Source of the DNA: Cytophagales bacterium
GTDB taxonomy: Bacteria; Bacteroidota; Bacteroidia; Cytophagales; Spirosomataceae
NCBI GenBank assembly: GCA_004292855.1
Contig: RDXN01000081.1
Coordinates: forward strand, 1-43,645
Length of the DNA: 43,645 bases
Reading direction: 5' to 3'
A program made the position numbers and the translations under genes. Shown one piece after another: positions 31,811-40,254 of this stretch (positions are counted from its first letter, which is position 1; each line of letters begins with the position of its first letter). Under the pieces are notes generated by a model, which was not told where the DNA came from, ran no database searches, and worked only from the letters and a program-made list of their open reading frames with translations.

Positions 31811-31903
31811 GGAAAGGAGGAAGGAGGAAAGGAGAAAGGAGGCTGACGCGCAAGCAACTACAGGCGTCAGCCTCCTTTCTCCTTTCCTCCTTCCTCCCTT
31901 TCC
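31811..31903. repeat. Purine-rich 7/8-nt-period hairpin, terminator of the TPR gene
   Basis: The left arm (31811-31849) is built of AGGAAAGG, AGGAAGG, AGGAAAGG and AGAAAGG units ending in GGCTGACGC. The right arm (31864-31903) is its reverse complement with one extra base, and TTTTT follows on the plus strand. The stem of about 39 bp lies between the convergent TPR and AMP nucleosidase genes and ends 14 bases from the latter's stop. Confidence 0.95.
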
Positions 31904-31917
31904 TCCTTTTTAATAAT

Positions 31918-32691
31918 TTATTCAAACCGCAAATGCTTGACCGACTCGCCGGAGGAGGCTAATTCGATGAGCGAGTCGATACCGATTTCGAGGTGCTGCT
32001 GGACGAAATTGGTCGTTACGCGCTTGTCGGACTCCTCGGTTTTCACGCCCTCGGGCACCATCGGGTTGTCCGACACGAGCAGCAGGGCACCGTGGGGAAT
32101 GGAATTGGCAAATCCGACAATAAAAATGGTGGCGGTCTCCATGTCGATGGCCATTGCACGGGTTTCGCGCAAGTACTCTTTAAAGGTCTCGTCGTGCTCC
32201 CAGATGCGCCGGTTGGTGGTGTACACCGTGCCGGTCCAGTAGTCGAGTTCGTGCCGTTTGATGATCGACGATACCGCCCGCTGTAACCGGAACGAGGGTA
32301 GAGCCGGAATTTCGGGCCGCATGTAGTCGTTGCTCGTACCGTCGCCCCGAATGGCCGCAATGGGCAGAATCAGGTCGCCAAGTTGGGTGGACCGTTTCAG
32401 GCCCCCGCACTTTCCGAGAAACAGCACGGCCTTCGGCTCAATGGCCGAGAGCAAATCCATGACGGTTGCCGCCATCGCGCTGCCCATCCCGAAATTAATG
32501 ATCGTGATGTTGTTGGCCGTGGCGGTTTGCATGGCTCGGCCCAGGCCGTAAATTTCCACGTCGAATTTCTGGGCGAACAACTCCACGTAGTTGATGAAGT
32601 TGGTGAGCAGGATGTACTCACCAAACTGCTCAATGGGCGTTCCGGTGTAGCGCGGAAGCCAGTTCTTCACGATGTCGTCTTTTGTTTTCAA
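31918..32691 (-). CDS. amn: AMP nucleosidase (Bacteroidota type)
   Basis: Hydrolyses AMP to adenine and ribose 5-phosphate, adjusting adenylate pools. The 257-residue chain has the phosphorylase fold of nucleoside phosphorylases: INFGMGSAMAA, LFLGKCGGLKRSTQLGDLILP, the substrate loop MAIDMETATIF, and SDNPMVPEGVK. It is the short form, without the regulatory N-terminal domain of E. coli Amn. The N-terminus MKTKDDIVKNWLPRYTG agrees with the family, which places the start at TTG (32691-32689); no ATG is in frame nearby. The start codon touches the edge of the octamer hairpin at 32690-32769, so the leader is almost entirely hairpin. Confidence 0.9.
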   Translation of the reverse strand: MKTKDDIVKNWLPRYTGTPIEQFGEYILLTNFINYVELFAQKFDVEIYGLGRAMQTATANNITIINFGMGSAMAATVMDLLSAIEPKAVLFLGKCGGLKRSTQLGDLILPIAAIRGDGTSNDYMRPEIPALPSFRLQRAVSSIIKRHELDYWTGTVYTTNRRIWEHDETFKEYLRETRAMAIDMETATIFIVGFANSIPHGALLLVSDNPMVPEGVKTEESDKRVTTNFVQQHLEIGIDSLIELASSGESVKHLRFE

Positions 32692-32769
32692 TGATTGAAT
32701 TGCTGAATGATTGTATTATTGAAATGCTATAGTGGTGAAATAATTCAATCATTCAGCAATTCAATCATT
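32690..32769. repeat. Octamer-repeat hairpin in a divergent promoter region
   Basis: The left arm 32690-32720 contains TGAATTGC, TGAATGAT and TGTATTAT units; the right arm 32739-32769 is its reverse complement with one mismatch in 31. It fills the gap between the divergent amn and HsdR_N genes and includes the first bases of the amn start codon. The repeat unit is shared with 11389-11475. Confidence 0.95.
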
Positions 32770-32787
32770 CAATCCTTAATTTTGAGC

Positions 32788-33231
32788 ATGGACGCGCTGA
32801 ACATGCCCGCCTATGGGCACAAACTTAGTGAGATTGACGGGAAGACGCATATTTTCGACCTGCTCCGGCGCAAGTATGTCCGCCTGACGCCCGAAGAGTG
32901 GGTTCGGCAACACATGGTCAATCTGCTCTTGACGCATTATCAATACCCCAAAACCCTGATTCGGTGCGAGGGTGGATTGACATTGAACAAGACTCAGAAA
33001 CGCACGGATTTGCTGGTGTTTGACCGGGGCGGGCAACCGTTTTTGCTGGTCGAGTGCAAGGCCCCGCACATCGCGTTAAATCAATCTGTTTTTGATCAGA
33101 TTTCCAGGTACAACCACATTCACCGCGCACCCTATCTGATCGTAACCAACGGCCTGACACACTACTGTTGCTGCATTGATCACCAAACGGCAGAAGTGTC
33201 ATTTCTGGACGATTTTCCAGTTTTTCAATGA
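32788..33231 (+). CDS. Solitary HsdR N-terminal-domain protein (PD-(D/E)xK fold)
   Basis: A 147-residue protein matching only the nuclease end of type I restriction R subunits. Acidic and basic site residues are present: D74 in RTDLLVFD and E89-C-K91 in LVECKAP, with QISRYN (105-110) as the following helix. ATG at 32788 is preferred; a frame opening at 32707 would include repeat sequence. No methylase or helicase gene is nearby, and such stand-alone proteins are frequent and conserved in Bacteroidota, so a housekeeping DNA-repair or RNA role is as likely as restriction. The stop overlaps the GNAT start as ATGA. Confidence 0.85.
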   Translation: MDALNMPAYGHKLSEIDGKTHIFDLLRRKYVRLTPEEWVRQHMVNLLLTHYQYPKTLIRCEGGLTLNKTQKRTDLLVFDRGGQPFLLVECKAPHIALNQSVFDQISRYNHIHRAPYLIVTNGLTHYCCCIDHQTAEVSFLDDFPVFQ

Positions 33232-33665
33232 TCCGCCCGTACCAACCCGATGATCTCCAGCCTCTTTTGACTGTTTTTCGGCAGAACACGCCGGTGTATT
33301 TTGCTGTGCATGAAGAGGCCGAATTGGTCGAATACCTAACAACCCTGCAAAACCCGCAGTATGTATTTGTCGAAGGCGAAACGGTACTCGGTACAGCCGG
33401 GTGGGCTGTGCCTCAGAACGAGTCGGCAGGTCGTATCGCGTGGGTGTTTGTGTTGCCCGATAGCCACGGTAACGGCGTGGGGCGGCAGCTGCTCGACCAC
33501 TGCCTGCGAGAGTTGAGACAACAGCCGAACTTGAAAAAAATTGCCGTACGAACGTCGCAATACGCAGATAAATTTTTTGCCAGATTTGGCTTTGTACAAG
33601 TCCACTATAAGCCCGACTTTTGGGCACCCGGCATTCACCTCGTCCATATGGAGATGCCTATCTGA
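33228..33665 (+). CDS. GNAT-family N-acetyltransferase
   Basis: A 145-residue acetyl-CoA-dependent transferase. The acetyl-CoA loop is V-x-P-x-x-x-G-x-G-V-G-R in VLPDSHGNGVGRQLLDH (about 76-92), preceded by the GTAGWAVPQ and GRIAWVFVLP strands and followed by KIAVRTSQYADKFFARFGFV. The substrate, an amine on a small molecule or protein, is unknown. It overlaps the HsdR_N gene by 4 bases and ends 3 bases before the aldehyde dehydrogenase gene, so the three are translated from one mRNA. Confidence 0.9.
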   Translation: MIRPYQPDDLQPLLTVFRQNTPVYFAVHEEAELVEYLTTLQNPQYVFVEGETVLGTAGWAVPQNESAGRIAWVFVLPDSHGNGVGRQLLDHCLRELRQQPNLKKIAVRTSQYADKFFARFGFVQVHYKPDFWAPGIHLVHMEMPI

Positions 33666-33668
33666 ACC

Positions 33669-35267
33669 ATGATTACAACAAACCTTACGGGCGAAAGCCT
33701 GAGCGGCTCGCAGACCCTGCTGGGCGATGGCTCCGAACTAATCGCCGTTGCCCCGGCGGGTGGTCAATCATTACCCGGCACGTTCCGCAACCTGAGCCGG
33801 GCGCAGGCCACGGCAGTTATTGAAAAAGCGGCCACTGCGTTTGGGCCATACGCCAAACTCCACCCACACCAACGCGCCGATTTTCTGGACGCCATCGCCG
33901 ACGAACTCGAAAGCCTTGGCGACCCCCTGCTCGAACGGGCCAATGCCGAAAGTGGCCTGCCGATGGCCCGGCTCACGGGTGAGCGAGGCCGTACGTGCGG
34001 GCAACTGCGTATGTTTGCGCGGGTCGTGCGCGAAGGCTCCTGGGTGGACGCCCGCATCAACACGGCCTTGCCCGACCGCGCGCCCTTGCCTCGCCCCGAC
34101 ATTCGGCGGATGCTCGTACCGCTGGGTCCGGTCGTGATTTTTGGGGCGAGTAATTTCCCGCTGGCCTTTTCGGTGGCCGGGGGCGACACGGCTTCGGCCC
34201 TCGCGGCAGGCTGTCCGGTGGTGGTGAAAGCCCACCCCGCTCACCCCGGCACAAGTGAACTCGTCGGGCGGGCCATTGCGGCAGCGGCCCAAAAAACAGG
34301 TATGCCCGACGGTACATTCTCACTCGTTTATACCGATAACGAGGTGGCTCAGGCGATGGTGGCACACCCAGCCACTAAAGCGGTTGGTTTCACCGGCTCG
34401 CGAGCAGGTGGGTTGGCCCTGTTGCGCGTGGCCCAGGCCCGCCCCGAACCGATACCGGTCTACGCTGAGATGAGTTCGGTGAACCCGACCGTTATTCTGC
34501 ACGATGCCCTACAGGAGCGCGGCACGGCCATTGCCGAGGGGTTGGCGGGTTCTATTGTGCTGGGCGTAGGGCAGTTTTGCACCAACCCCGGTCTGGTGTT
34601 TCTGACCCGATCCGACGCGCTCCAATCGTTTCTGGATACGCTCGCCCAAAAAATTCGGGCAACGGCCCCGGCAACCATGCTCACGCCCGGTATCCGCGAC
34701 AACTACAGCCGGGGCATTGGCACCCTGACTTCCTCGCCCGACGTGATGCTGCTGGCGCAGGCCGATACCGACGCCCGCCCCGACCACACCGAGGGTCGCC
34801 CCGCCGTGATGACTACCACGGGCGCGGCTTTCCGGGCTAACCCAGCTCTGAGCCATGAAGTGTTTGGGCCAAGCTCGCTGGTCGTAGTTTGCGCGGACGA
34901 AACCGAGCTGGCCACCTGCATCCGGCAGATGGAGGGACAACTAACGGCCACGCTTTACGCCACCGAAAGCGACCTGAGCAACACCGCCCACGATTGGGTG
35001 TTGATCTTGCAGGAGCGGGCGGGCCGGGTGTTGTTCGGCGGTTTCCCGACCGGCGTCGAGGTCTGCGAAGCCATGACCCACGGTGGCCCTTTCCCGGCCA
35101 CGACCGACGCCCGCACGACCTCCGTTGGGACGGCGGCTATCGAGCGGTTTGCGCGACCCGTGAGCTACCAGAGTTTCCCGGACGCGCTGCTACCGTTGGC
35201 CTTGCAACAGGCTAACCCGCTGGAAATCTGGCGCGAAGTGAATGGGGAGCAAAGTAAAGAGTCATAA
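33669..35267 (+). CDS. NADP+ aldehyde dehydrogenase, 2-oxoglutarate-semialdehyde type
   Basis: A 532-residue member of the aldehyde dehydrogenase superfamily, closest in layout to alpha-ketoglutaric semialdehyde (2,5-dioxovalerate) dehydrogenases, which finish non-phosphorylative pentose, glucarate or hydroxyproline breakdown to 2-oxoglutarate. Visible are the cofactor region GPVVIFGASNFPLAFSVAGG, VVVKAHPAHPGTS, FTGSRAGG, general base E267 in AEMSSVNP and catalytic C304 in GQFCTNPG. The GQFCTNPG form is characteristic of this subgroup. No other gene of those pathways is in the window, so the physiological aldehyde is uncertain. Its end overlaps the convergent DUF4403 gene by 6 bases. Confidence 0.9.
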   Translation: MITTNLTGESLSGSQTLLGDGSELIAVAPAGGQSLPGTFRNLSRAQATAVIEKAATAFGPYAKLHPHQRADFLDAIADELESLGDPLLERANAESGLPMARLTGERGRTCGQLRMFARVVREGSWVDARINTALPDRAPLPRPDIRRMLVPLGPVVIFGASNFPLAFSVAGGDTASALAAGCPVVVKAHPAHPGTSELVGRAIAAAAQKTGMPDGTFSLVYTDNEVAQAMVAHPATKAVGFTGSRAGGLALLRVAQARPEPIPVYAEMSSVNPTVILHDALQERGTAIAEGLAGSIVLGVGQFCTNPGLVFLTRSDALQSFLDTLAQKIRATAPATMLTPGIRDNYSRGIGTLTSSPDVMLLAQADTDARPDHTEGRPAVMTTTGAAFRANPALSHEVFGPSSLVVVCADETELATCIRQMEGQLTATLYATESDLSNTAHDWVLILQERAGRVLFGGFPTGVEVCEAMTHGGPFPATTDARTTSVGTAAIERFARPVSYQSFPDALLPLALQQANPLEIWREVNGEQSKES

Positions 35268-36686
35268 CCGCTTCACTTTCAACGTCACTTTCGACTGAAT
35301 GTCGATGAGTACCTGAATCCCGTCGGGGCGGATAGCCATGCGTTGGGGTACGAGCCGGAAGGCGTCGATGTCGAGGGTCGTTTTTTGGCCTGCTTTACCC
35401 CGCGCAAAAGCCGTTTCGATCTTCTGCGGTATTTGGGCGAGTAGCTTGCCAAGCGGAATTTTAAGGGCCGTTTGGAGTGTGTCGCGCAGTTTGTCGTGGA
35501 GGAGCCAATCGGCGGTTTGCAGAAGCCGTTCTTCGGTATGCACGTCGAAGTCAACATCGCGAATTTGCAGGCTGCTTGTGAGCGTATCGAAAAACGGTTT
35601 GCCGTGGAAATAGAGCGTACCTTTTACGGCCCCGGCCACGTCGGTTTTGAGCACGAGCGCGTGTTGACCGCCATAAACCGACGCTGTTTTTATGGTTAGC
35701 AAGCCCTTGGCCAGTTCCAGTTTACGTCCCTTCATATTCTGGCTGAGCACTCGGTTGAGGTCTTCAAAGGGAATGGTAAACAGAACTTTAAGATCGGAGA
35801 CGGGCCGCAGGTAGGCCACTTTTTGCAGTTTGGGTAACGTAAGCGACGGCTTCACATTGGGCCGGGGACCGAAGCGGGTGACGGTCGAAAAGCCAACGCG
35901 TATAGGTACTGTGATGGTTTCGGTGTTACCCACAATCGGGCCTGTCGCAACCGACGAGGGCGACGGTACCAGCCAAATCGAATCCGGTTGTTTGTTCACC
36001 AGTAGAGGCCGTTGAATATCGCGCCAGATTTTGCGAATCTCTTTGTCAAGGTGTAGCTCCCCCGCAACGGCCCCGTCGATAGCCTCTTCGATGTCTTTTT
36101 TACGGGCGTCGATTATCTTCTCGGCCAGGTTCTGAATTGGAATCTTAACGCCCAGCACCCGTAACCTGGGCTTCTCGATCCATTCGTAATTGACAAAGCG
36201 CGACTTGGTCGATAGTGTCCAGTTGTTGTTGACCGTCAGGGGCGTATCGAAGTTCACCGACAACGAGGCCAGCGGTTGTTTAGCTCCCACGAAGTTGGGG
36301 TCGGCCTCGCGACGACGTTTATTCCGTTTGAAGGCCAGCGGGTTGCTCACCCAGATTTGTAATGGGGCCGTGAAGGATACCCGTTGCCGGTAATACCGCA
36401 ACCGAACCGGGCCGCTACGCTCCACGCGGAGTTGCCATTTTTCGCCTTTGCGGCCTTCCAGGGCATCTTCGGTGACGAGAACCGGCTTTAACTCCTGATT
36501 TATTTTCCGTTCCAAATCAGAGAGTTTGAACGTAATTTGCCCCGTCAAATAGGAGTTAGTTGCCGGAATGGGTTCGTCGAAACCAACGGCTTCGGGTGGT
36601 TTCGGTTTTACTTTCCGACAACCGTCGGCCAGCAGGAGTGAGGTAGCTAGAAGAACGAATACTGTAGCCCGTTGCGTGTTCATCAT
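35262..36686 (-). CDS. DUF4403 family lipoprotein
   Basis: From ATG at 36686 the protein has 474 residues with a lipoprotein signal: MMNTQRATVFVLLATSLLLA then DGC, Cys23 being lipidated. A frame opening at 36797 would overlap the small cysteine-rich gene and is rejected. The mature protein is a repeated elongated beta/helix fold: IQIWVSNPLAF-like basic strands, repeated GVKIPIQNLAEKIIDARKKD and GKLLAQIPQKIETAF helices. DUF4403 resembles lipid-binding tubular (TULIP/BPI-like) folds, which hints at lipid handling in the envelope; this is inference. It is last in a run with the Cys-rich and DinB genes, with 37 bases between it and the former. Confidence 0.87.
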   Translation of the reverse strand: MMNTQRATVFVLLATSLLLADGCRKVKPKPPEAVGFDEPIPATNSYLTGQITFKLSDLERKINQELKPVLVTEDALEGRKGEKWQLRVERSGPVRLRYYRQRVSFTAPLQIWVSNPLAFKRNKRRREADPNFVGAKQPLASLSVNFDTPLTVNNNWTLSTKSRFVNYEWIEKPRLRVLGVKIPIQNLAEKIIDARKKDIEEAIDGAVAGELHLDKEIRKIWRDIQRPLLVNKQPDSIWLVPSPSSVATGPIVGNTETITVPIRVGFSTVTRFGPRPNVKPSLTLPKLQKVAYLRPVSDLKVLFTIPFEDLNRVLSQNMKGRKLELAKGLLTIKTASVYGGQHALVLKTDVAGAVKGTLYFHGKPFFDTLTSSLQIRDVDFDVHTEERLLQTADWLLHDKLRDTLQTALKIPLGKLLAQIPQKIETAFARGKAGQKTTLDIDAFRLVPQRMAIRPDGIQVLIDIQSKVTLKVKRL

Positions 36687-36723
36687 CCAACGAACCATGC
36701 AGTTGTGTAAAGGTTGAAGAACC

Positions 36724-36882
36724 TTACTGTTTGGCCCCAACAACCCGAATCGTGTCTGAATCAGTGGCGCAACCACACCCCTTGCCACATCCGGCATCTT
36801 TCTGGCTCACAGATCGGTAAGCCCGCCGGGCCAGATAGCTCAACGCGAGCGCGAAAAACAGGAAAACAAGGAGCGTTTGCAT
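36724..36882 (-). CDS. Small Cys-rich membrane protein (FeoB-associated type)
   Basis: A 52-residue gene. It has one N-terminal transmembrane helix (MQTLLVFLFFALALSYLARR) then a cytoplasmic tail with GCGKGCGCATDSD, four Gly-spaced positions with three cysteines. This resembles the family annotated as FeoB-associated Cys-rich membrane proteins, which sit next to ferrous-iron transporters, but no feoA or feoB is in the window. It lies 6 bases after the DinB-like gene and 37 bases before the DUF4403 start, on the same strand. Metal binding by the cysteine tail is inference. Confidence 0.75.
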   Translation of the reverse strand: MQTLLVFLFFALALSYLARRAYRSVSQKDAGCGKGCGCATDSDTIRVVGAKQ

Positions 36883-36888
36883 GGGGCG

Positions 36889-37422
36889 TTAGTCAGTTAA
36901 CCAGCCTTCGCGCAGGGCGAGCCGGTAAGCGTGTTGGTAATGATGTTCGCCGTGCCATTGGTAGAGCAAAGCCACCTCGCCGAGGGTAAATTGCTTTTGC
37001 GAGCCGGGATGGTAGTACGTACGGGCCAGGTGGGCCTCGTCCAGAACGTCCCAAACGGCCACCCATCGGTTGTGTAAATTGCTCAGAATCAGAAGTGAGG
37101 GGGCAACAGGTAGCTTGGAATCGGGCAATTTAGCCCACTCGGCTTCTTCGTAGGGCGAGATAGTCGGGTTTTGTTCCGTCAGGGCCAGTTTGGTACGGAC
37201 GTAGGCGTTCATGTGGCTGTCGGCGATGTGATGGACCAACTGCCGAACTGTCCAGCCATCGGGCCGGTAGGGCGTGTCGAGCCGGTCGTCGGCCCATTTG
37301 CCCACGAGTTCGCTCAATTTTTGGGGCAGTTGCGCGATGGCGTCGATAGCCGCGCGAACTTGCTCGGTCGAGTACGGTTGCCCGTACGAGAAATCACCAA
37401 TGGGGTAGCGTAGTGAATCCAT
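36889..37422 (-). CDS. DinB/YfiT-type metal-dependent transferase
   Basis: A 177-residue four-helix-bundle protein. Three metal-binding histidines are apparent: the LVHHIADSHMN helix supplies one and WHGEHHYQH near the C-terminus the other two, the arrangement of bacillithiol S-transferases (BstA, YfiT). It probably transfers a thiol cofactor to electrophiles or detoxifies them. Bacteroidota make bacillithiol-like thiols in part, so the role is plausible but unproven. It begins 8 bases upstream of, and on the same strand as, the inositol-phosphatase-like gene's end, and is followed by the Cys-rich and DUF4403 genes. Confidence 0.88.
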   Translation of the reverse strand: MDSLRYPIGDFSYGQPYSTEQVRAAIDAIAQLPQKLSELVGKWADDRLDTPYRPDGWTVRQLVHHIADSHMNAYVRTKLALTEQNPTISPYEEAEWAKLPDSKLPVAPSLLILSNLHNRWVAVWDVLDEAHLARTYYHPGSQKQFTLGEVALLYQWHGEHHYQHAYRLALREGWLTD

Positions 37423-37429
37423 AATCCGT

Positions 37430-38236
37430 TTACCCCCAATACTCCCGAATGGCGGCTAAAAGTTCCGCGTGGGCACCGCAGCCCGCCACCACGTCGCCCC
37501 GGTACAGAAACTCGTTGCCTCCTTCAAAATCGGTCACCACGCCCCCGGCCTCGCGCACAAGGAGCGTACCGGCGGCCATGTCCCAGGCGTGGAGGTTGTA
37601 CTCGTAAAACCCCTCGAACCGACCACAGGCCACATAAGCCAGGTCAATCGCTGCCGACCCCATCCGGCGCAGGCCGTGGGTTTTTTGCATCAGGCTTTCC
37701 AGAATATGCAGGTAGTCGGGCATTCGGTCGAAGCGATAATAGGGGAATCCGGTTGCCACCAGGCATTGCCCCAGGCTCGTGGCCCCCGATACACGGATGC
37801 GTTCGGGTGTGCTAAGGCCGCGCTCGATGAAGGCCCCGGCCCCCGACTGCCCGAAAAAACACTCGTCGCGGTTGGGGTCGAAAATCACCCCGGCGATGGG
37901 TGTGTTGCCCTCGGCCAGACCAATACTTACCGAAAACACGGGCAGGCCGTGAATGAAATTGGTGGTTCCGTCGAGCGGATCAATAATCCAGTTCAGGCCC
38001 GTTCGGTCGCTTTGGTTGCCTGTCGTTCCCTCTTCGGTTACGAAACCGGCCTCGGGCAAAAGGCCACTCAAGGCCTCCACGAGCCGCTTCTCGGTTTCTT
38101 TGTCGACGTAAGATACGAGGTCGTTGGTGCCTTTGTACTCCACGGCGTCGAGGCTGAATTTCTGACGTTCCTGGAGCAAAAACGCGCCCGCGTCGCGGGC
38201 AATGGTGCGCAGGGCAGTAAGCAGGGTGTCGGTCAT
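37430..38236 (-). CDS. Inositol monophosphatase-family phosphatase
   Basis: A 268-residue Mg2+-dependent, lithium-sensitive-type phosphatase acting on inositol phosphates or similar sugar phosphates. The first metal site is W83-I-I-D86-P-L-D89-G-T-T and the second WDMAAGTLL near 218; the N-terminal lobe has YKGTNDLVSYVDKETE. ATG at 38236 is chosen because a longer frame (to 38299) would encode 21 residues, including NVQYPTSNVQ, that are only a translation of the heptad repeat. Its start codon is 6 bases from the heptad hairpin, so any transcript from further upstream carries the hairpin as its leader. It is divergent from glnS and is followed by the DinB gene. Confidence 0.93.
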   Translation of the reverse strand: MTDTLLTALRTIARDAGAFLLQERQKFSLDAVEYKGTNDLVSYVDKETEKRLVEALSGLLPEAGFVTEEGTTGNQSDRTGLNWIIDPLDGTTNFIHGLPVFSVSIGLAEGNTPIAGVIFDPNRDECFFGQSGAGAFIERGLSTPERIRVSGATSLGQCLVATGFPYYRFDRMPDYLHILESLMQKTHGLRRMGSAAIDLAYVACGRFEGFYEYNLHAWDMAAGTLLVREAGGVVTDFEGGNEFLYRGDVVAGCGAHAELLAAIREYWG

Positions 38237-38242
38237 GGTTGT

Positions 38243-38327
38243 TTGGACGTTAGACGTTGGATACTGGACGTTGGACGCTGGACACTGTGGTTGATCCAAT
38301 AGCTAACGTCCAACATCTAACGTCCAA
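38243..38327. repeat. Heptad-repeat hairpin between divergent genes
   Basis: The left side reads in exact 7-base units: TGGACGT, TAGACGT, TGGATAC, TGGACGT, TGGACGC, TGGACAC. The right side, reverse complemented, reads TGGACGT, TAGATGT, TGGACGT, TAGCTAT, TGGATCA. Outer arms 38243-38261 and 38309-38327 pair with one mismatch in 19. It separates the inositol phosphatase from glnS. Confidence 0.9.
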
Positions 38328-38399
38328 AGATAGGACTACGGTTTGCCATTGCGCCCCCAAAGCCGTAATTTTGAAGCTTTATCAAGTACAACCTGACCT

Positions 38400-40112
38400 A
38401 TGACAGGCTCTCCCACAGATACTCCCGAACACCACAGCGACGCGTCGACAGGCGAAGTCTCACCCGGTCGTTCGTTGAATTTTATTGAACAGATAGTCGA
38501 AGACGATTTGGCCAACCAAATCCACGAGGGCCGGGTTCATACGCGCTTTCCGCCCGAACCCAACGGCTACCTGCACATTGGTCACGCCAAGTCGATTTGC
38601 CTTAATTTCGGCCTTGCCGATACCTACGGCGGGCAAACCAATCTGCGCTTCGACGATACCAACCCCGTTACGGAAGATACCGAATACGTCGACTCAATTA
38701 AGGCCGATGTGCGTTGGCTGGGTTTCGATTGGGAGAACGAATTCTACGCGTCCGACTATTTTGATACCCTCTATGCTTTTGCTGAAACGCTGATTCAGAA
38801 AGGGTTAGCCTACGTGGACGATTCGACCGCCGAAGAAATTGCCGTTCAGAAAGGTAACCCAAGCGAGCCGGGACAGGAAAGCCCGTACCGGAATCGGTCG
38901 GTCGAAGAAAACCTGGAGTTGTTCCGGCAGATGCGGGCCGGGGCCTTTGGCGACGGGGCCAAAGTGTTGCGTGCGAAAGTCGATATGGCTTCGCCGAACA
39001 TGCACTTCCGCGACCCGATTATTTACCGGATCAAGCACGCGCATCATCACCGTACGGGCGACGCCTGGTGCATTTACCCGATGTACGATTTCGCCCACGG
39101 ACAGTCGGATTCGATTGAGAAAATCACGCACTCGATCTGTACGCTGGAGTTTATTCCGCACCGTCCGCTCTATGACTGGTTCATCGAGAAGCTCGCTATT
39201 TTCCCATCGAAACAGTACGAGATGGCCCGCCTGAACCTCACGTACACGGTCATGAGCAAGCGCAAACTGCTTCAACTGGTACACGAGGGCCACGTGACGG
39301 GTTGGGACGACCCCCGGATGCCGACCATTTCGGGCCTGCGTCGGCGGGGATACACGCCCGAGAGCATTCGGGAGTTTTGCGAACGCATCGGCGTGGCCAA
39401 ACGCGAAAACATGATCGACGTGGGCTTGCTCGAATTTTGTATCCGCGAGGAGCTAAATCGCACCACCGACCGCGTAATGGCCGTTTTGGACGAGAACCCG
39501 ATCCGGCTCGTGATCACGAACTATCCCGACGGTCAAACCGAAACGATGCACATCGAGAACAACCCCGAAGACCCCTCATCGGGTGCGCGCGAGGTGCCGT
39601 TTAGCCGGGAGGTGTATGTGGAGCGCGACGATTTTATGGAGATACCGCCCAAAAAGTATTTCCGGTTGGCTCCGGGCCAAATGGTTCGCCTGAAAGGAGC
39701 GTATATTGTCCGTTGCGACGAGGTGGTGAAGGACGCCGACGGCACCGTAACCCAACTCAATTGCACCTACATTCCCGAAAGCCGCAGCGGCTCCGACACG
39801 TCGGGCATCAACGTGAAGGGCACGATTCATTGGGTGTCGGTAGCCCACGCCAAAGAGGCCGAAGTGCGGCTCTACGACCGCTTGTTTCAGGTCGAAGACC
39901 CGTCTTCAGAAGAAGGCAACTTCAAAGAGTACATTAACCCCAACTCGTTGCAGGTAATCCGCGCGAAGGTCGAGCCTAACCTCGGCCAACGCCAAATCGG
40001 CGACCGGGTGCAGTTTATACGCAAGGGCTATTTCGCTGTTGATCAGGACTCTACTGCCGACCTGCTCGTGTTCAACCGGACCGTAACACTGAAGGATAGC
40101 TGGAAGAAATAG
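38400..40112 (+). CDS. glnS: Glutaminyl-tRNA synthetase
   Basis: Charges tRNA-Gln with glutamine at the cost of ATP. The 570-residue chain is a class I enzyme with HIGH at 59-62 in [15 protein letters not shown] and the KMSKS-type loop VMSKRKL near 284-290. The catalytic region includes RFDDTNP and the [16 protein letters not shown] block; two C-terminal beta-barrel domains (from about 345) bind the anticodon. Length agrees with the family (E. coli about 554), with a slightly longer N-terminus (about 30 residues) starting at ATG 38400. Many bacteria use Glu-tRNA amidation instead, so this direct enzyme implies no need for GatCAB on tRNA-Gln. Its stop is flanked by the 40112-40254 hairpin. Confidence 0.97.
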   Translation: MTGSPTDTPEHHSDASTGEVSPGRSLNFIEQIVEDDLANQIHEGRVHTRFPPEPNGYLHIGHAKSICLNFGLADTYGGQTNLRFDDTNPVTEDTEYVDSIKADVRWLGFDWENEFYASDYFDTLYAFAETLIQKGLAYVDDSTAEEIAVQKGNPSEPGQESPYRNRSVEENLELFRQMRAGAFGDGAKVLRAKVDMASPNMHFRDPIIYRIKHAHHHRTGDAWCIYPMYDFAHGQSDSIEKITHSICTLEFIPHRPLYDWFIEKLAIFPSKQYEMARLNLTYTVMSKRKLLQLVHEGHVTGWDDPRMPTISGLRRRGYTPESIREFCERIGVAKRENMIDVGLLEFCIREELNRTTDRVMAVLDENPIRLVITNYPDGQTETMHIENNPEDPSSGAREVPFSREVYVERDDFMEIPPKKYFRLAPGQMVRLKGAYIVRCDEVVKDADGTVTQLNCTYIPESRSGSDTSGINVKGTIHWVSVAHAKEAEVRLYDRLFQVEDPSSEEGNFKEYINPNSLQVIRAKVEPNLGQRQIGDRVQFIRKGYFAVDQDSTADLLVFNRTVTLKDSWKK

Positions 40113-40254
40113 TGAACAGCGAACAGAGAACAGATAACAGTGAGCAGATAACAGTGAATAGATAACAGTGAGCAGAGAACAACAAAAGATATTTTTTCGA
40201 CTGCTATCTGTTCTCTGTTCTCTGTTCTCTGTTATCTGCTCTCTGTTATCTGAC
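40112..40254. repeat. Heptad-repeat hairpin between glnS and a lipoprotein gene
   Basis: The left arm is an uninterrupted 7-base series beginning at 40112: GTGAACA, GCGAACA, GAGAACA, GATAACA, GTGAGCA, GATAACA, GTGAATA, GATAACA, GTGAGCA, GAGAACA. The right arm (40198-40254) reverse complemented is GATAACA, GAGAGCA, GATAACA, GAGAACA three times, GATAGCA. The right arm contains the stop codon and last residue of the convergent lipoprotein gene. About 140 bases in all. Confidence 0.95.

Noticed and set aside
32707..32787. N-terminal extension of the HsdR_N protein.
   Set aside because: It is read from the octamer hairpin; ATG at 32788 is the natural start.
38237..38299. N-terminal extension of the inositol phosphatase.
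   Set aside because: The extra residues only translate the heptad repeat; ATG at 38236 gives the family N-terminus.
37469..38302. A 277-residue open frame antisense to the inositol phosphatase.
   Set aside because: Mirrors the real gene and the heptad repeat; no domain.
31811..40254. CRISPR arrays, because short repeats are frequent here.
   Set aside because: No unique spacers between identical 24-40-nt repeats; the repeats are degenerate 7-8-nt units in inverted pairs, and no cas genes are present.
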